The translations under genes were made by a program, and so were the position numbers. The notes below the pieces were generated by a model. That model was not told the DNA's origin and did no database searches. It saw only the letters and a program-made list of their open reading frames with translations. From UBA1756 sp045132235 (lineage in GTDB: Bacteria; Bacteroidota; Bacteroidia; Bacteroidales; WCHB1-69), in contig JBGURX010000048.1 of assembly GCA_045132235.1 (NCBI GenBank), positions 61,355-125,354 on the forward strand: a stretch of DNA of 64,000 nucleotides, given 5' to 3'. Positions within the stretch are counted from its first letter, which is position 1. Each line of letters opens with the position of its first letter. This document shows, piece by piece, positions 8,287 through 15,367 of the stretch.

Positions 8287-9342
8287 ATGACAAAACGTTT
8301 TTGGAACGAATATCAGAAAGAGATTGCTGATGACCATTTCTTTTATGAAAGAAGCTGCATCCGGCAGACCTTTTTCCCCGGCTCCGAGGCGGCCTTCCTG
8401 CGCATCATGCGCGAGGTTTTGCATAAAGATATTTATGATGAAGCCAATGCGCACACCTGCACCGGTATCGGCTACCACAGCGACTTTGTGCCGTTAGAGA
8501 CCACCATGACGATTGTTGCACGCCTCTTTTCACTGATGAGCGAAAAGGGCTACACCAACTACGTGCCGTCGTGTGTCACCTCGTTCGGCATTTTTTCGGA
8601 GATGATAGAGATGTGGAAACACGACCCCGAATTGCTGGAAAAGACCCGCGAGAACTTGCGCAAAGCCACGGGAAGAGAGTTTACTGCGCCTGCCAACCTC
8701 GCGCATCCTTCCGACATCATCTACAAGTTCCGCGACGAGCTGAAACAGCACATGAAATACCAGCTGGTGAACCGTTTCACGGGCAAGCCTTTGCGCGTGG
8801 TGGAGCATGTGGGCTGCCATTATGCCAAAATCTTTCCGGAAAAAGGCGTGGGCAAGGCGGAGTTCCCCTACGTGCTGGCCGGCATGATCGAGTCGTGGGG
8901 CGGCGAGGTGGTGGACTACCCCGAGCGCCGTCACTGCTGCGGCTTCGGCTTCCGCCACTACCTGCTGCAGGAGAGCCGCGGCTACTCGGTGGCCAACTCC
9001 AAGAAAAAGTTCGAGTCGATGGAGCCCTACGAGCCCGACTTCATCCTGACCAACTGTCCCGGATGCGCCATGTTCATGGACAAGTGGCAATACACCATCG
9101 CCGAGATGGAAAACAAGACCTACGACCGCGACGGCTACGGCATTCCGGTGCTCACCTACGAGGAGCTGGCCGGACTGCTGCTCGGCTACGACCCGTGGGA
9201 ACTGGGCTTGCAGCTGCATCAGGTACAGAGCGAAAAGTTGATGGATAAAATCGGCATCAAATACGATCCCGATGCGAAGTACCGGGGAGCGAATGGCAAG
9301 ATTTTACCACAGCCCGAGAAACCCCATGTCTTAAAACAATAA
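8287..9342 (+). CDS. HdrB-like CCG-domain protein with one degenerate site
   Basis: A 351-residue protein with the heterodisulfide reductase B layout. The second CCG site is complete (Cys177, Cys217-Cys218, Cys257, Cys260; motifs HCCGFG and NCPGC). The first keeps only Cys24, Cys58 and Cys96: the Cys pair is reduced to one (HTCTG) and the last CXXC to one (PSCVTSF). So only one normal non-cubane cluster is expected. It is 32 bases after the HdrED-like fusion and ends the operon. It probably docks on the membrane subunit or the HdrC-like proteins. No HdrA flavoprotein is encoded in the window. Confidence 0.83.
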   Translation: MTKRFWNEYQKEIADDHFFYERSCIRQTFFPGSEAAFLRIMREVLHKDIYDEANAHTCTGIGYHSDFVPLETTMTIVARLFSLMSEKGYTNYVPSCVTSFGIFSEMIEMWKHDPELLEKTRENLRKATGREFTAPANLAHPSDIIYKFRDELKQHMKYQLVNRFTGKPLRVVEHVGCHYAKIFPEKGVGKAEFPYVLAGMIESWGGEVVDYPERRHCCGFGFRHYLLQESRGYSVANSKKKFESMEPYEPDFILTNCPGCAMFMDKWQYTIAEMENKTYDRDGYGIPVLTYEELAGLLLGYDPWELGLQLHQVQSEKLMDKIGIKYDPDAKYRGANGKILPQPEKPHVLKQ

Positions 9343-9349
9343 TTTTGCT

Positions 9350-9357
9350 TATTTTTG
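9350..9357 (+). promoter_or_regulatory. -7 box (TATTTTTG) of the transketolase-like gene
   Basis: Perfect TAnnTTTG motif 21 bases before the ATG at 9379. The last three bases form an in-frame TTG at 9355, which would be upstream of the transcription start and so is not the start codon. Confidence 0.7.
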
Positions 9358-9378
9358 CACGATAAAAAAATCAATGGT

Positions 9379-10332
9379 ATGCAACCTATAGTTTGTAATG
9401 ATTTCAAGGACACCCGTTCAGGTTTCGGCGCGGGTTTGGTAGAAGCCGGACGCGAGAATCCCAATGTTTTTGCCCTCTGTGCCGATGTGATTGGCAGCTT
9501 GAAGATGGGCGATTTCATCAAAGAGTTTCCTGAAAGATTTATACAGACCGGCATCGCAGAGGCCAACATGATTGGCATTTCCGCAGGATTGGCCCTCAGC
9601 GGCAAGATTCCCTTCGCGGGAGCTTTCGCCGGCTTCATCTCCGGCCGCGTGTACGACCAGATCCGTATGACCTGCGCCTACTCCAACCTCAACGTCAAGA
9701 TTGCCGCCTCTCACGCCGGCATCACCGTTGGCGAAGATGGCGCCACTCACCAAATGATGGAAGACCTCGGCCTCATGAAGATGCTGCCCAACATGGTGGT
9801 GCTGAACCCGTGCGACTACAACCAGACCCGCCAGGCTACGCTGGCCGCCGCCCGCTACGTCGGCCCCGTTTACCTGCGCTTCGGCCGTCCCGCCGTGCCC
9901 AACTTCACCCCCGTTGACCAACCTTTCGAGATTGGAAAGGGCATCCTGATGCAGGAAGGCACCGATGTTACCATCGTGGCTACCGGCCATTTGGTATGGC
10001 ATGCCTTAGAAGCTGCATACGAACTTTCGCAGAAGGGTGTTTCTGCTGAAGTAATTGACATTCACACTATTAAACCTTTAGACTGTGAAATAATTTTGCA
10101 TAGTGCAGCCAAAACTCGTTGCGTTGTAACGGCTGAGGAGCACATGATGAACGGCGGTTTGGGCGACAGTGTATGCCAGCTTCTGGCACGCGAGCTGCCC
10201 ACTCCGGTGGAGATGGTGGCCGTGGACGACACCTTCGGCGAGAGCGGCAAGCCCGACGAGCTGATGAAAAAATATGGTTTGGACACCCCGCACATTGTGG
10301 AAGCCGCCCAGAAAGTGATGGCCCGCAAATAA
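9379..10332 (+). CDS. Transketolase C-terminal half (split transketolase)
   Basis: A 317-residue protein from the ATG at 9379, covering the pyrimidine-binding and C-terminal domains of a transketolase. The catalytic Glu61 lies in GIAEANM, which activates thiamine diphosphate, and the domain carries SHAGITVGEDGATHQ, normal for this half. Split transketolases work as a complex with a separate N-terminal half that binds the diphosphate; that half is normally the gene just upstream, but here the upstream gene is hdrB-like. The protein would act in the pentose phosphate pathway if its partner is elsewhere in the genome. It has its own promoter and is followed after 12 bases by an ECF sigma gene. 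Confidence 0.88.
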   Translation: MQPIVCNDFKDTRSGFGAGLVEAGRENPNVFALCADVIGSLKMGDFIKEFPERFIQTGIAEANMIGISAGLALSGKIPFAGAFAGFISGRVYDQIRMTCAYSNLNVKIAASHAGITVGEDGATHQMMEDLGLMKMLPNMVVLNPCDYNQTRQATLAAARYVGPVYLRFGRPAVPNFTPVDQPFEIGKGILMQEGTDVTIVATGHLVWHALEAAYELSQKGVSAEVIDIHTIKPLDCEIILHSAAKTRCVVTAEEHMMNGGLGDSVCQLLARELPTPVEMVAVDDTFGESGKPDELMKKYGLDTPHIVEAAQKVMARK

Positions 10333-10344
10333 CCGACCTTTAAC

Positions 10345-10890
10345 ATGGAAGACGCGCAGATACTCACCCTTTTCAAAGACGAAAAGACCAAAGAGAGTGC
10401 TTTTCGCGAGCTGATGCTGAAGTACCAGCGCGATGTGTATTACTCTGTGCGTCACTATGTTTACCTGCATGAGGATGCCAACGACGTCACGCAGAATGTC
10501 TTTATCAAGGTGTGGCGGTATCTGGACCAGTTTCGGGGCGACTCCTCCCTCAAGACCTGGATTACGCGCATCAGCATCAACGAGTCTTTATCTTTTTTGG
10601 AGAAGAAAAAGAAGACGTTGAACCTTTCCGATGACAAATACACCGACCATTTGTTGAATGTGGCCGCGGAAGAGAAGTACTTTTCCTCCGACAAGATTGA
10701 GCAGTTGTTGCAGCAGGCCATTGTGAAACTACCCGACAAGCAGCGGTTGGTCTTCACCTTGCGTTATTATGATGAGATGCCGTACGAAGAGATGTCGCAG
10801 GCGTTGGGCACATCCGTCGGCGCGTTGAAATCCTCCTATCATTTTGCCATGGAGAAGGTGACGGCGGCGTTGCGCGAGGCGGTGAAATAG
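10345..10890 (+). CDS. ECF-type RNA polymerase sigma factor
   Basis: A 181-residue sigma-70 family protein. Region 2 is at about residues 20-90 (DVTQNVFIKVWRYLDQFRGDSSLKTWITRISIN) and region 4 at about 120-175 (LPDKQRLVFTLRYYDEMPYEEMSQALGTSVGALKS), a helix-turn-helix that recognises the -35 region. It is an ECF factor of the Bacteroidetes type. It lies 12 bases after the transketolase half and is probably transcribed with it. No anti-sigma gene follows: the next gene is a TonB-like protein with its own promoter. The signal it answers is unknown. Confidence 0.9.
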   Translation: MEDAQILTLFKDEKTKESAFRELMLKYQRDVYYSVRHYVYLHEDANDVTQNVFIKVWRYLDQFRGDSSLKTWITRISINESLSFLEKKKKTLNLSDDKYTDHLLNVAAEEKYFSSDKIEQLLQQAIVKLPDKQRLVFTLRYYDEMPYEEMSQALGTSVGALKSSYHFAMEKVTAALREAVK

Positions 10891-10968
10891 CGGTGGCGGA
10901 TTCAACATTTTTTTGTTGTGAGGGTTCACATTTCTGGTGTGAAGGGATAAATGTTGTTAAAATATTTG

Positions 10969-10976
10969 TACTTTTG
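10969..10976 (+). promoter_or_regulatory. -7 box (TACTTTTG) of the TonB-like gene
   Basis: Perfect TAnnTTTG motif 41 bases before the ATG at 11018. It separates the gene from the upstream sigma gene. Confidence 0.65.
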
Positions 10977-11017
10977 CCCCCGATATTCAATTGTTGTACC
11001 AGTAACTTGATTTCACC

Positions 11018-11647
11018 ATGAAAGGCAAACAGATATGCTCGTATTTGAAGTCGGTGCGGCGCGAGGTGGCAGCGGCCAACGGCATTGACTTGGAGATTCC
11101 CGATTGTACTTTCGAGGGGGAATGCTCCGGCACGTGTCCTCGCTGCGAGGCAGAGGTGCGGCAACTGGAACAGGCGCTCTCGCAGCGGCAGCGTCTTTCC
11201 CAAAAAGTGGCCATCGTGGGAGTGGCGATGGGGCTGGCTCTTTCCGGCATGTCGGCGGCTTCGGCCCAAAATGTGAATCCACAGGACAGTGCCAGCTGTG
11301 TAAGAACAACGGAGGGATTGGTAGAGGAAGAACCTATAATAGGGATGGCACAGGTTAGGGCTGAATTTCCTGGCGGGATGCCTGCACTACGGGAATTCCT
11401 TGCGGCAAACTGCCACTATCCGAAAGAAGCCCAGGAAAAGGGACAGCAAGGCGTAGTGATGCTTGAATTTGTAGTGGAGAAAGATGGCGCCATCTCCAAT
11501 ATAACTGTGTTGCGCGGTGTTTGCGAGGCACTTGACGAAGAGGCCATCCGGGTAGTGAGAGCCATGCCGAAGTGGAAGCCAGGGGAGAACAATAGGATGC
11601 CGTGCCGTTCCTATTTCCAACTGCCCATCACCTTTACGCTGGAGTAA
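11018..11647 (+). CDS. TonB C-terminal domain protein with Cys-rich N-terminus
   Basis: A 209-residue protein. The N-terminal cytoplasmic part has a Cys cluster (Cys7, Cys30, Cys36, Cys40, Cys43; GECSGTCPRCEAEV) that looks like a small zinc site. A membrane segment follows at about residues 63-83, and a TonB-type C-terminal domain lies at about 120-209 (YPKEAQEKGQQGVVMLEFVV, DEEAIRVVRAMPKWKPG). TonB domains contact TonB-dependent outer-membrane receptors and transmit energy from ExbBD. The periplasmic linker is short, so it may not span the whole periplasm as classical TonB does. No exbBD genes are near. It is a single-gene unit ending at a strong hairpin. Confidence 0.83.
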   Translation: MKGKQICSYLKSVRREVAAANGIDLEIPDCTFEGECSGTCPRCEAEVRQLEQALSQRQRLSQKVAIVGVAMGLALSGMSAASAQNVNPQDSASCVRTTEGLVEEEPIIGMAQVRAEFPGGMPALREFLAANCHYPKEAQEKGQQGVVMLEFVVEKDGAISNITVLRGVCEALDEEAIRVVRAMPKWKPGENNRMPCRSYFQLPITFTLE

Positions 11648-11657
11648 AAGTTGCCAT

Positions 11658-11696
11658 AAAAAAGGCTGAATTTCTTGAAAGAGATTCAGCCTTTTT
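11658..11696. terminator. Bidirectional intrinsic terminator
   Basis: A 13-bp perfect stem (AAAAAGGCTGAAT/ATTCAGCCTTTTT) with A-run on one side and T-run on the other, between the TonB-like gene and the converging methyltransferase gene. It can stop transcription from both sides. Confidence 0.85.
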
Positions 11697-11722
11697 CATT
11701 ATCACTGATGAGAAGTTGGATG

Positions 11723-12805
11723 TTACCTCTTCACGCACTGCATGATGCTGTGGCCAAGGCCCAGCCCGTCATGAATGGTTTCGATTTTCAGTCCGGCACT
11801 CTCCACACAGCGGGCCATGTCGTCGGAATAGTACATCTTGCTGTTTCCGTTGGCTAACGCGGTGAAATAGAGGCTGATTTGTGCCAAGCAATAGGAGGCT
11901 GTCTCAAAACGCTGGCGATCCCAGAAGGTCTCCATGATGTAGAGTCTGCTGCCCTCGTTCATGGAAGCGGCAGCGCGGCGCAGAATGCTGCACACCTGCT
12001 CTTCTGAGAAGCAATCGAGGAACTGGCTCATCCAGATGGCATCGAAGCCGGTCGGGAAAGCGGTGGTTTCATCCAACAGGTTGCAGCCGTGTCCGTGAAT
12101 ACGATCGGCACCTTCCAGCCCTGCCGTGGCCTTGCGCATCATCTCCAACTGCTGCGGCAGGTCCATGATGGTGACATTCACCTCCTTGTCGTGCTTCACA
12201 CACTGCGTGGCCCAACGCCCCGTATTGCCACCTACATCCAACAACGTGCGCGGATGACGGTCGAACACAATCCGCAAAGCCTGCTCGAACGAGTTGTCGG
12301 AATAGAAATGGTCGAAACCGAACCAGCTTTTCTGCACCTGCGGCGGCAACTGCGACAGCCCTTCGTAAATGGTCGGCCAGCTGCCAAACACCTTCAACCC
12401 TTCCGGCTTGCCATTCAGAATGGCCTCCTCCAAGTTGAAGAGTCCGAGGTAGTTGACATCGTGGTTGAAGTCCATGTTCACGCGAGCCATGTCGTCGTGC
12501 AGGAGGAACCAGCCGGGCTTGGCCAAGTAGAAACGCCCGTCGCGGAACAGCACCGTACCGATGGTGAGCGACGATTCGAGCAACACCTGCGCACCGTAAT
12601 GCGACAAGTTGGCCTTCTGGGCAATCTCATCCATGGTGAGGCCTTTCTTATTGTCGTCCAGCATCTGGAAGATGCCGAATTTGACCATCAGGCGGGAGAC
12701 TTGGAACACGATAGGGCCAAAAGCGATTTCTTGGGCAAGACGCTGTGCCTGCAAGGCGGTGAAACGCTCTTTGGCGTACATTTCTTTTTGCGGAGATTCG
12801 AGCAT
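11723..12805 (-). CDS. SAM-dependent O-methyltransferase-like protein
   Basis: A 360-residue class I methyltransferase of the plant-COMT/acetylserotonin-methyltransferase type. Residues about 20-100 form a winged-helix dimerisation part (GLTMDEIAQKANLSHYGAQVLLESS). Residues about 185-350 are the Rossmann SAM-binding domain, with motif I LLDVGGNTGRWA at 188-199 and a late aspartate-containing block (FDAIWMSQFLDCFS). It is the second gene of a pair, 24 bases after a class-V aminotransferase. The substrate is unknown; members of this family methylate hydroxyls of small aromatic or polyketide molecules, but some bacterial forms act on other groups. Cytoplasmic. Confidence 0.82.
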   Translation of the reverse strand: MLESPQKEMYAKERFTALQAQRLAQEIAFGPIVFQVSRLMVKFGIFQMLDDNKKGLTMDEIAQKANLSHYGAQVLLESSLTIGTVLFRDGRFYLAKPGWFLLHDDMARVNMDFNHDVNYLGLFNLEEAILNGKPEGLKVFGSWPTIYEGLSQLPPQVQKSWFGFDHFYSDNSFEQALRIVFDRHPRTLLDVGGNTGRWATQCVKHDKEVNVTIMDLPQQLEMMRKATAGLEGADRIHGHGCNLLDETTAFPTGFDAIWMSQFLDCFSEEQVCSILRRAAASMNEGSRLYIMETFWDRQRFETASYCLAQISLYFTALANGNSKMYYSDDMARCVESAGLKIETIHDGLGLGHSIMQCVKR

Positions 12806-12829
12806 GTTGTCGGATTTTGGGGTGAATGA

Positions 12830-13990
12830 TTAGTTTTTCATGGAGGCGATGTCCTTCACAGCCTCGATGGCGGTGTCGATTTCCTGTTCGGTAGTGAAAG
12901 CACCCACGCTGAAGCGCACGGAGCCGTGGCAGTTGATGGTGCCGAGGCCTTCATGTACCTTGGGAGCGCAGTGCAAACCGATACGGCAGGCGATGTCGTA
13001 GTCCACATCGAGCATCGTGCCCACGTCGCTGGAATCCCAGCCCTTGACGTTGAAGGAGAGCACCGGATTCTGGTTCTCGACGGAGGTGGCGCAGTAAATC
13101 GTAACGCCCTCAATCTCCTTGAGGCCGTCACGGAGTTTCTTCCAAAGCACCATTTCGCGATTGTGGATGTTCATAATACCCTCTTTCATAATCCATTTCA
13201 CACCGGCATTCAAGCCAGCCACACCCAGCAGGTTGAGGGTACCGGCCTCGAGACGGTAGGGATACTCTTCGAGGTGACCGGGGACCGCAGAACGCACACC
13301 CGTGCCGCCAAAACGAGTCTGACCGATGGTGATGCCTTCGCGCACGTAGGAACCACCAATACCGGTGGGTCCCATCAGGCATTTATGTCCCGTAAAGCAG
13401 TAAACGTCAATATTTTGTGCCTGCATATCCAAATCCACAGCACCGGCACCCTGGCTGCCGTCCACGACAAAGATAAGACCATTTTCATGACAAACCTTAC
13501 CGATTTCTGCCAACGGCTGAATGGTACCGATAACGTTGGAACAGTGCGTGCAGACCATGAATTTCGTGTTCTTCTTGATGGCTTTCTTCACATCATCGGG
13601 GCTTACGTAGCCGCGCTCGTCGAAGGGCAGGTAGGTGACCTCAATCTGGCCGCGCTGCTCCAAGGTGTAAAGCGGACGCAGCACGGAGTTGTGCTCCAGC
13701 ATGGTGGTGATGACGTGGCAGCCGGGATGCTCCAAGGCGAGGCCTTGGATGATCATGTTCAGGGAGTCGGTAGCATTGTAGCTGAAAGTGAGGCGGTTGA
13801 AGTCGCCGCCGCCGTTGAACAGGTTGGTGAGCATCTTACGGGTATCGGAAACAAGCTCGCCCGTCTCGATGGCTGCATCAAAACCGGAACGCCCCGGGTT
13901 GACACCGTGGGTGCGGTAAAAACGATCCATGAAATCATACACTTCCTTCGGTTTCGGGAAAGTGGTTGCGGAATTGTCTAAGTAAATCAT
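12830..13990 (-). CDS. Class-V aminotransferase (cysteine desulfurase-like)
   Basis: A 386-residue PLP enzyme of the NifS/Csd fold type I group. The start (MIYLDNSATTFPKP) and the lysine loop FTGHKCLMGPTG with Lys203 as the PLP Schiff-base residue are diagnostic. Cys341 in GLHCAPKVHEG is at the place of the sulfur-accepting Cys of the SufS/CsdA group, so a cysteine desulfurase or selenocysteine-lyase activity is possible. No suf or isc genes are adjacent, and it is paired with a methyltransferase instead. Family members of this exact branch are usually called aminotransferase class V; the substrate remains open. Confidence 0.85.
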   Translation of the reverse strand: MIYLDNSATTFPKPKEVYDFMDRFYRTHGVNPGRSGFDAAIETGELVSDTRKMLTNLFNGGGDFNRLTFSYNATDSLNMIIQGLALEHPGCHVITTMLEHNSVLRPLYTLEQRGQIEVTYLPFDERGYVSPDDVKKAIKKNTKFMVCTHCSNVIGTIQPLAEIGKVCHENGLIFVVDGSQGAGAVDLDMQAQNIDVYCFTGHKCLMGPTGIGGSYVREGITIGQTRFGGTGVRSAVPGHLEEYPYRLEAGTLNLLGVAGLNAGVKWIMKEGIMNIHNREMVLWKKLRDGLKEIEGVTIYCATSVENQNPVLSFNVKGWDSSDVGTMLDVDYDIACRIGLHCAPKVHEGLGTINCHGSVRFSVGAFTTEQEIDTAIEAVKDIASMKN

Positions 13991-14024
13991 ATTGAATAGT
14001 TTTGTTGTTTTAATTTTGAGGCTG

Positions 14025-14032
14025 CAAACTTA
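14025..14032 (-). promoter_or_regulatory. -7 box (TAAGTTTG, minus) of the aminotransferase operon
   Basis: The reverse complement reads TAAGTTTG, a perfect TAnnTTTG motif, 34 bases before the ATG at 13990. Confidence 0.65.
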
Positions 14033-14079
14033 CATAAAATTTCTGGATTTTGAGACGGTAAAATGAACATTACGCATTG

Positions 14080-15294
14080 TTACCACTCCACCTCCTTGAT
14101 TTCGCCCTCCGGACTACGGAACACGATGTGGATGGATCCTTTTTTGCGCATCAACCGCATATAGGTACACATATCTGAGATAGGCACCCCCTCAACACTG
14201 ATCAGATAATCACCCGTACGAATGCCAAGCTTGTATGCTTCGGTGCCTCTGCGCACGAGGGCTTTCAGCGCACCATTGGGGTCGCCCTCCTCGGCAGGAA
14301 CGACATTGACTCCCTTTCCCCTGTTGGCCACGGTGATTTCTGGGTTGCCATCGTGGGGAAGGAAGTAAAAACACTTCTTTGGCGCGTCGATAATCAGCGA
14401 GAGTTTTTTCAAGATGGCCGAACCGATGGCCCGGTTGTGTGTGGCGGTCGAGACCCACACCTCTTTGAGGACGATGTCGCCGATTTCAATCTCAGGGAAA
14501 CAGAGTTCGCCATTGACAACCGTATCATAGTTGGCACCGAAAAGACCAGCGTAGGTCATCACGGTCGTATCCCTATTCACTGTCATCTCATCGAGTTGCT
14601 GCTTGATTTTAGGATCATTTTTCGCCCACAGGTCCAGCAGGTCTTGCGGCAGACCGAACCAACCGCCCACAGCGCCCATATCGAAAAGCATTCTCGGGCG
14701 AGCAAACGGAATTTTTGTCCATAGGAAGGGTCGGTTGCTATAAACTTTGTAGGGCACCTTGGCGTGTCCCTTCTCCTCTTTGACGAAGATTTTGTGGTGG
14801 GAGGTCATGATTAGCAGACTGTCTTGGGTATCGAATTTAAACGAGATGCCTTTGGAGACAAGGTCGAAGCCGAAAGCACCGTCGATGATGCCGCAGGCGA
14901 AATCGTTGAGCCCTTCATCCACCACTACTGGATAATTTAGAATGGTAAGGCTGCCCACTTGAATGGAAGGAATGAACATCATTGCCGTCTTTTTCTTTCT
15001 TTTTTGGGCATCCATGGTGGTGATCGTATCGCCCGATGGCCGCATCCATTCCTCCTCTTTTCCAATCCAAAAACCCATGCCAGCGCCGGTGTCGAACAGC
15101 ATGTTATAGACTTTCCCCTCAATTTCCACGGGAACGATAATGGCACCGTCCCATATTTCAATTTTGATAGTATCGACAAAATCCTGCTTGGAGATACCAA
15201 AATAGCGATCGCTCAGTCGCTGTGCTGATGCCGGCAACCCCACCGACATTAACAGTAAAATACTAATAATCAGTGATTTGATTTGAATTTTCAT
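14080..15294 (-). CDS. Secreted retropepsin-like aspartyl protease with PDZ domain
   Basis: The protein has 404 residues from the ATG at 15294, chosen because it gives a clean signal peptide (MKIQIKSLIISILLLMSVG, cleavage near ASAQ at 22-25). The first aspartyl-protease lobe has the classic MLFDTGAG at residues 65-72 (Asp68). The second has MLFDMGAV at 203-210 (Asp206), with Met where the usual Thr/Ser stands, so catalysis may be altered. A PDZ-like domain follows at about residues 335-404 (YKLGIRTGDYLISVEGVPISD). Such two-lobe proteases with PDZ are common in Bacteroidetes and lie in the periplasm or at the surface. It is a single gene with its own promoter. Target unknown. Confidence 0.8.
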   Translation of the reverse strand: MKIQIKSLIISILLLMSVGLPASAQRLSDRYFGISKQDFVDTIKIEIWDGAIIVPVEIEGKVYNMLFDTGAGMGFWIGKEEEWMRPSGDTITTMDAQKRKKKTAMMFIPSIQVGSLTILNYPVVVDEGLNDFACGIIDGAFGFDLVSKGISFKFDTQDSLLIMTSHHKIFVKEEKGHAKVPYKVYSNRPFLWTKIPFARPRMLFDMGAVGGWFGLPQDLLDLWAKNDPKIKQQLDEMTVNRDTTVMTYAGLFGANYDTVVNGELCFPEIEIGDIVLKEVWVSTATHNRAIGSAILKKLSLIIDAPKKCFYFLPHDGNPEITVANRGKGVNVVPAEEGDPNGALKALVRRGTEAYKLGIRTGDYLISVEGVPISDMCTYMRLMRKKGSIHIVFRSPEGEIKEVEW

Positions 15295-15324
15295 GGGAAT
15301 ATTTTTAATATTTTTTTGAAACGG

Positions 15325-15332
15325 CAAAGATA
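15325..15332 (-). promoter_or_regulatory. -7 box (TATCTTTG, minus) of the aspartyl protease
   Basis: The reverse complement reads TATCTTTG, a perfect motif 30 bases before the ATG at 15294. An in-frame ATG at 15336 lies upstream of it and is therefore unlikely to be the start. Confidence 0.7.
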
Positions 15333-15367
15333 CCATTTACTTTGACAAAGCCACGAGGGGTAACTCC

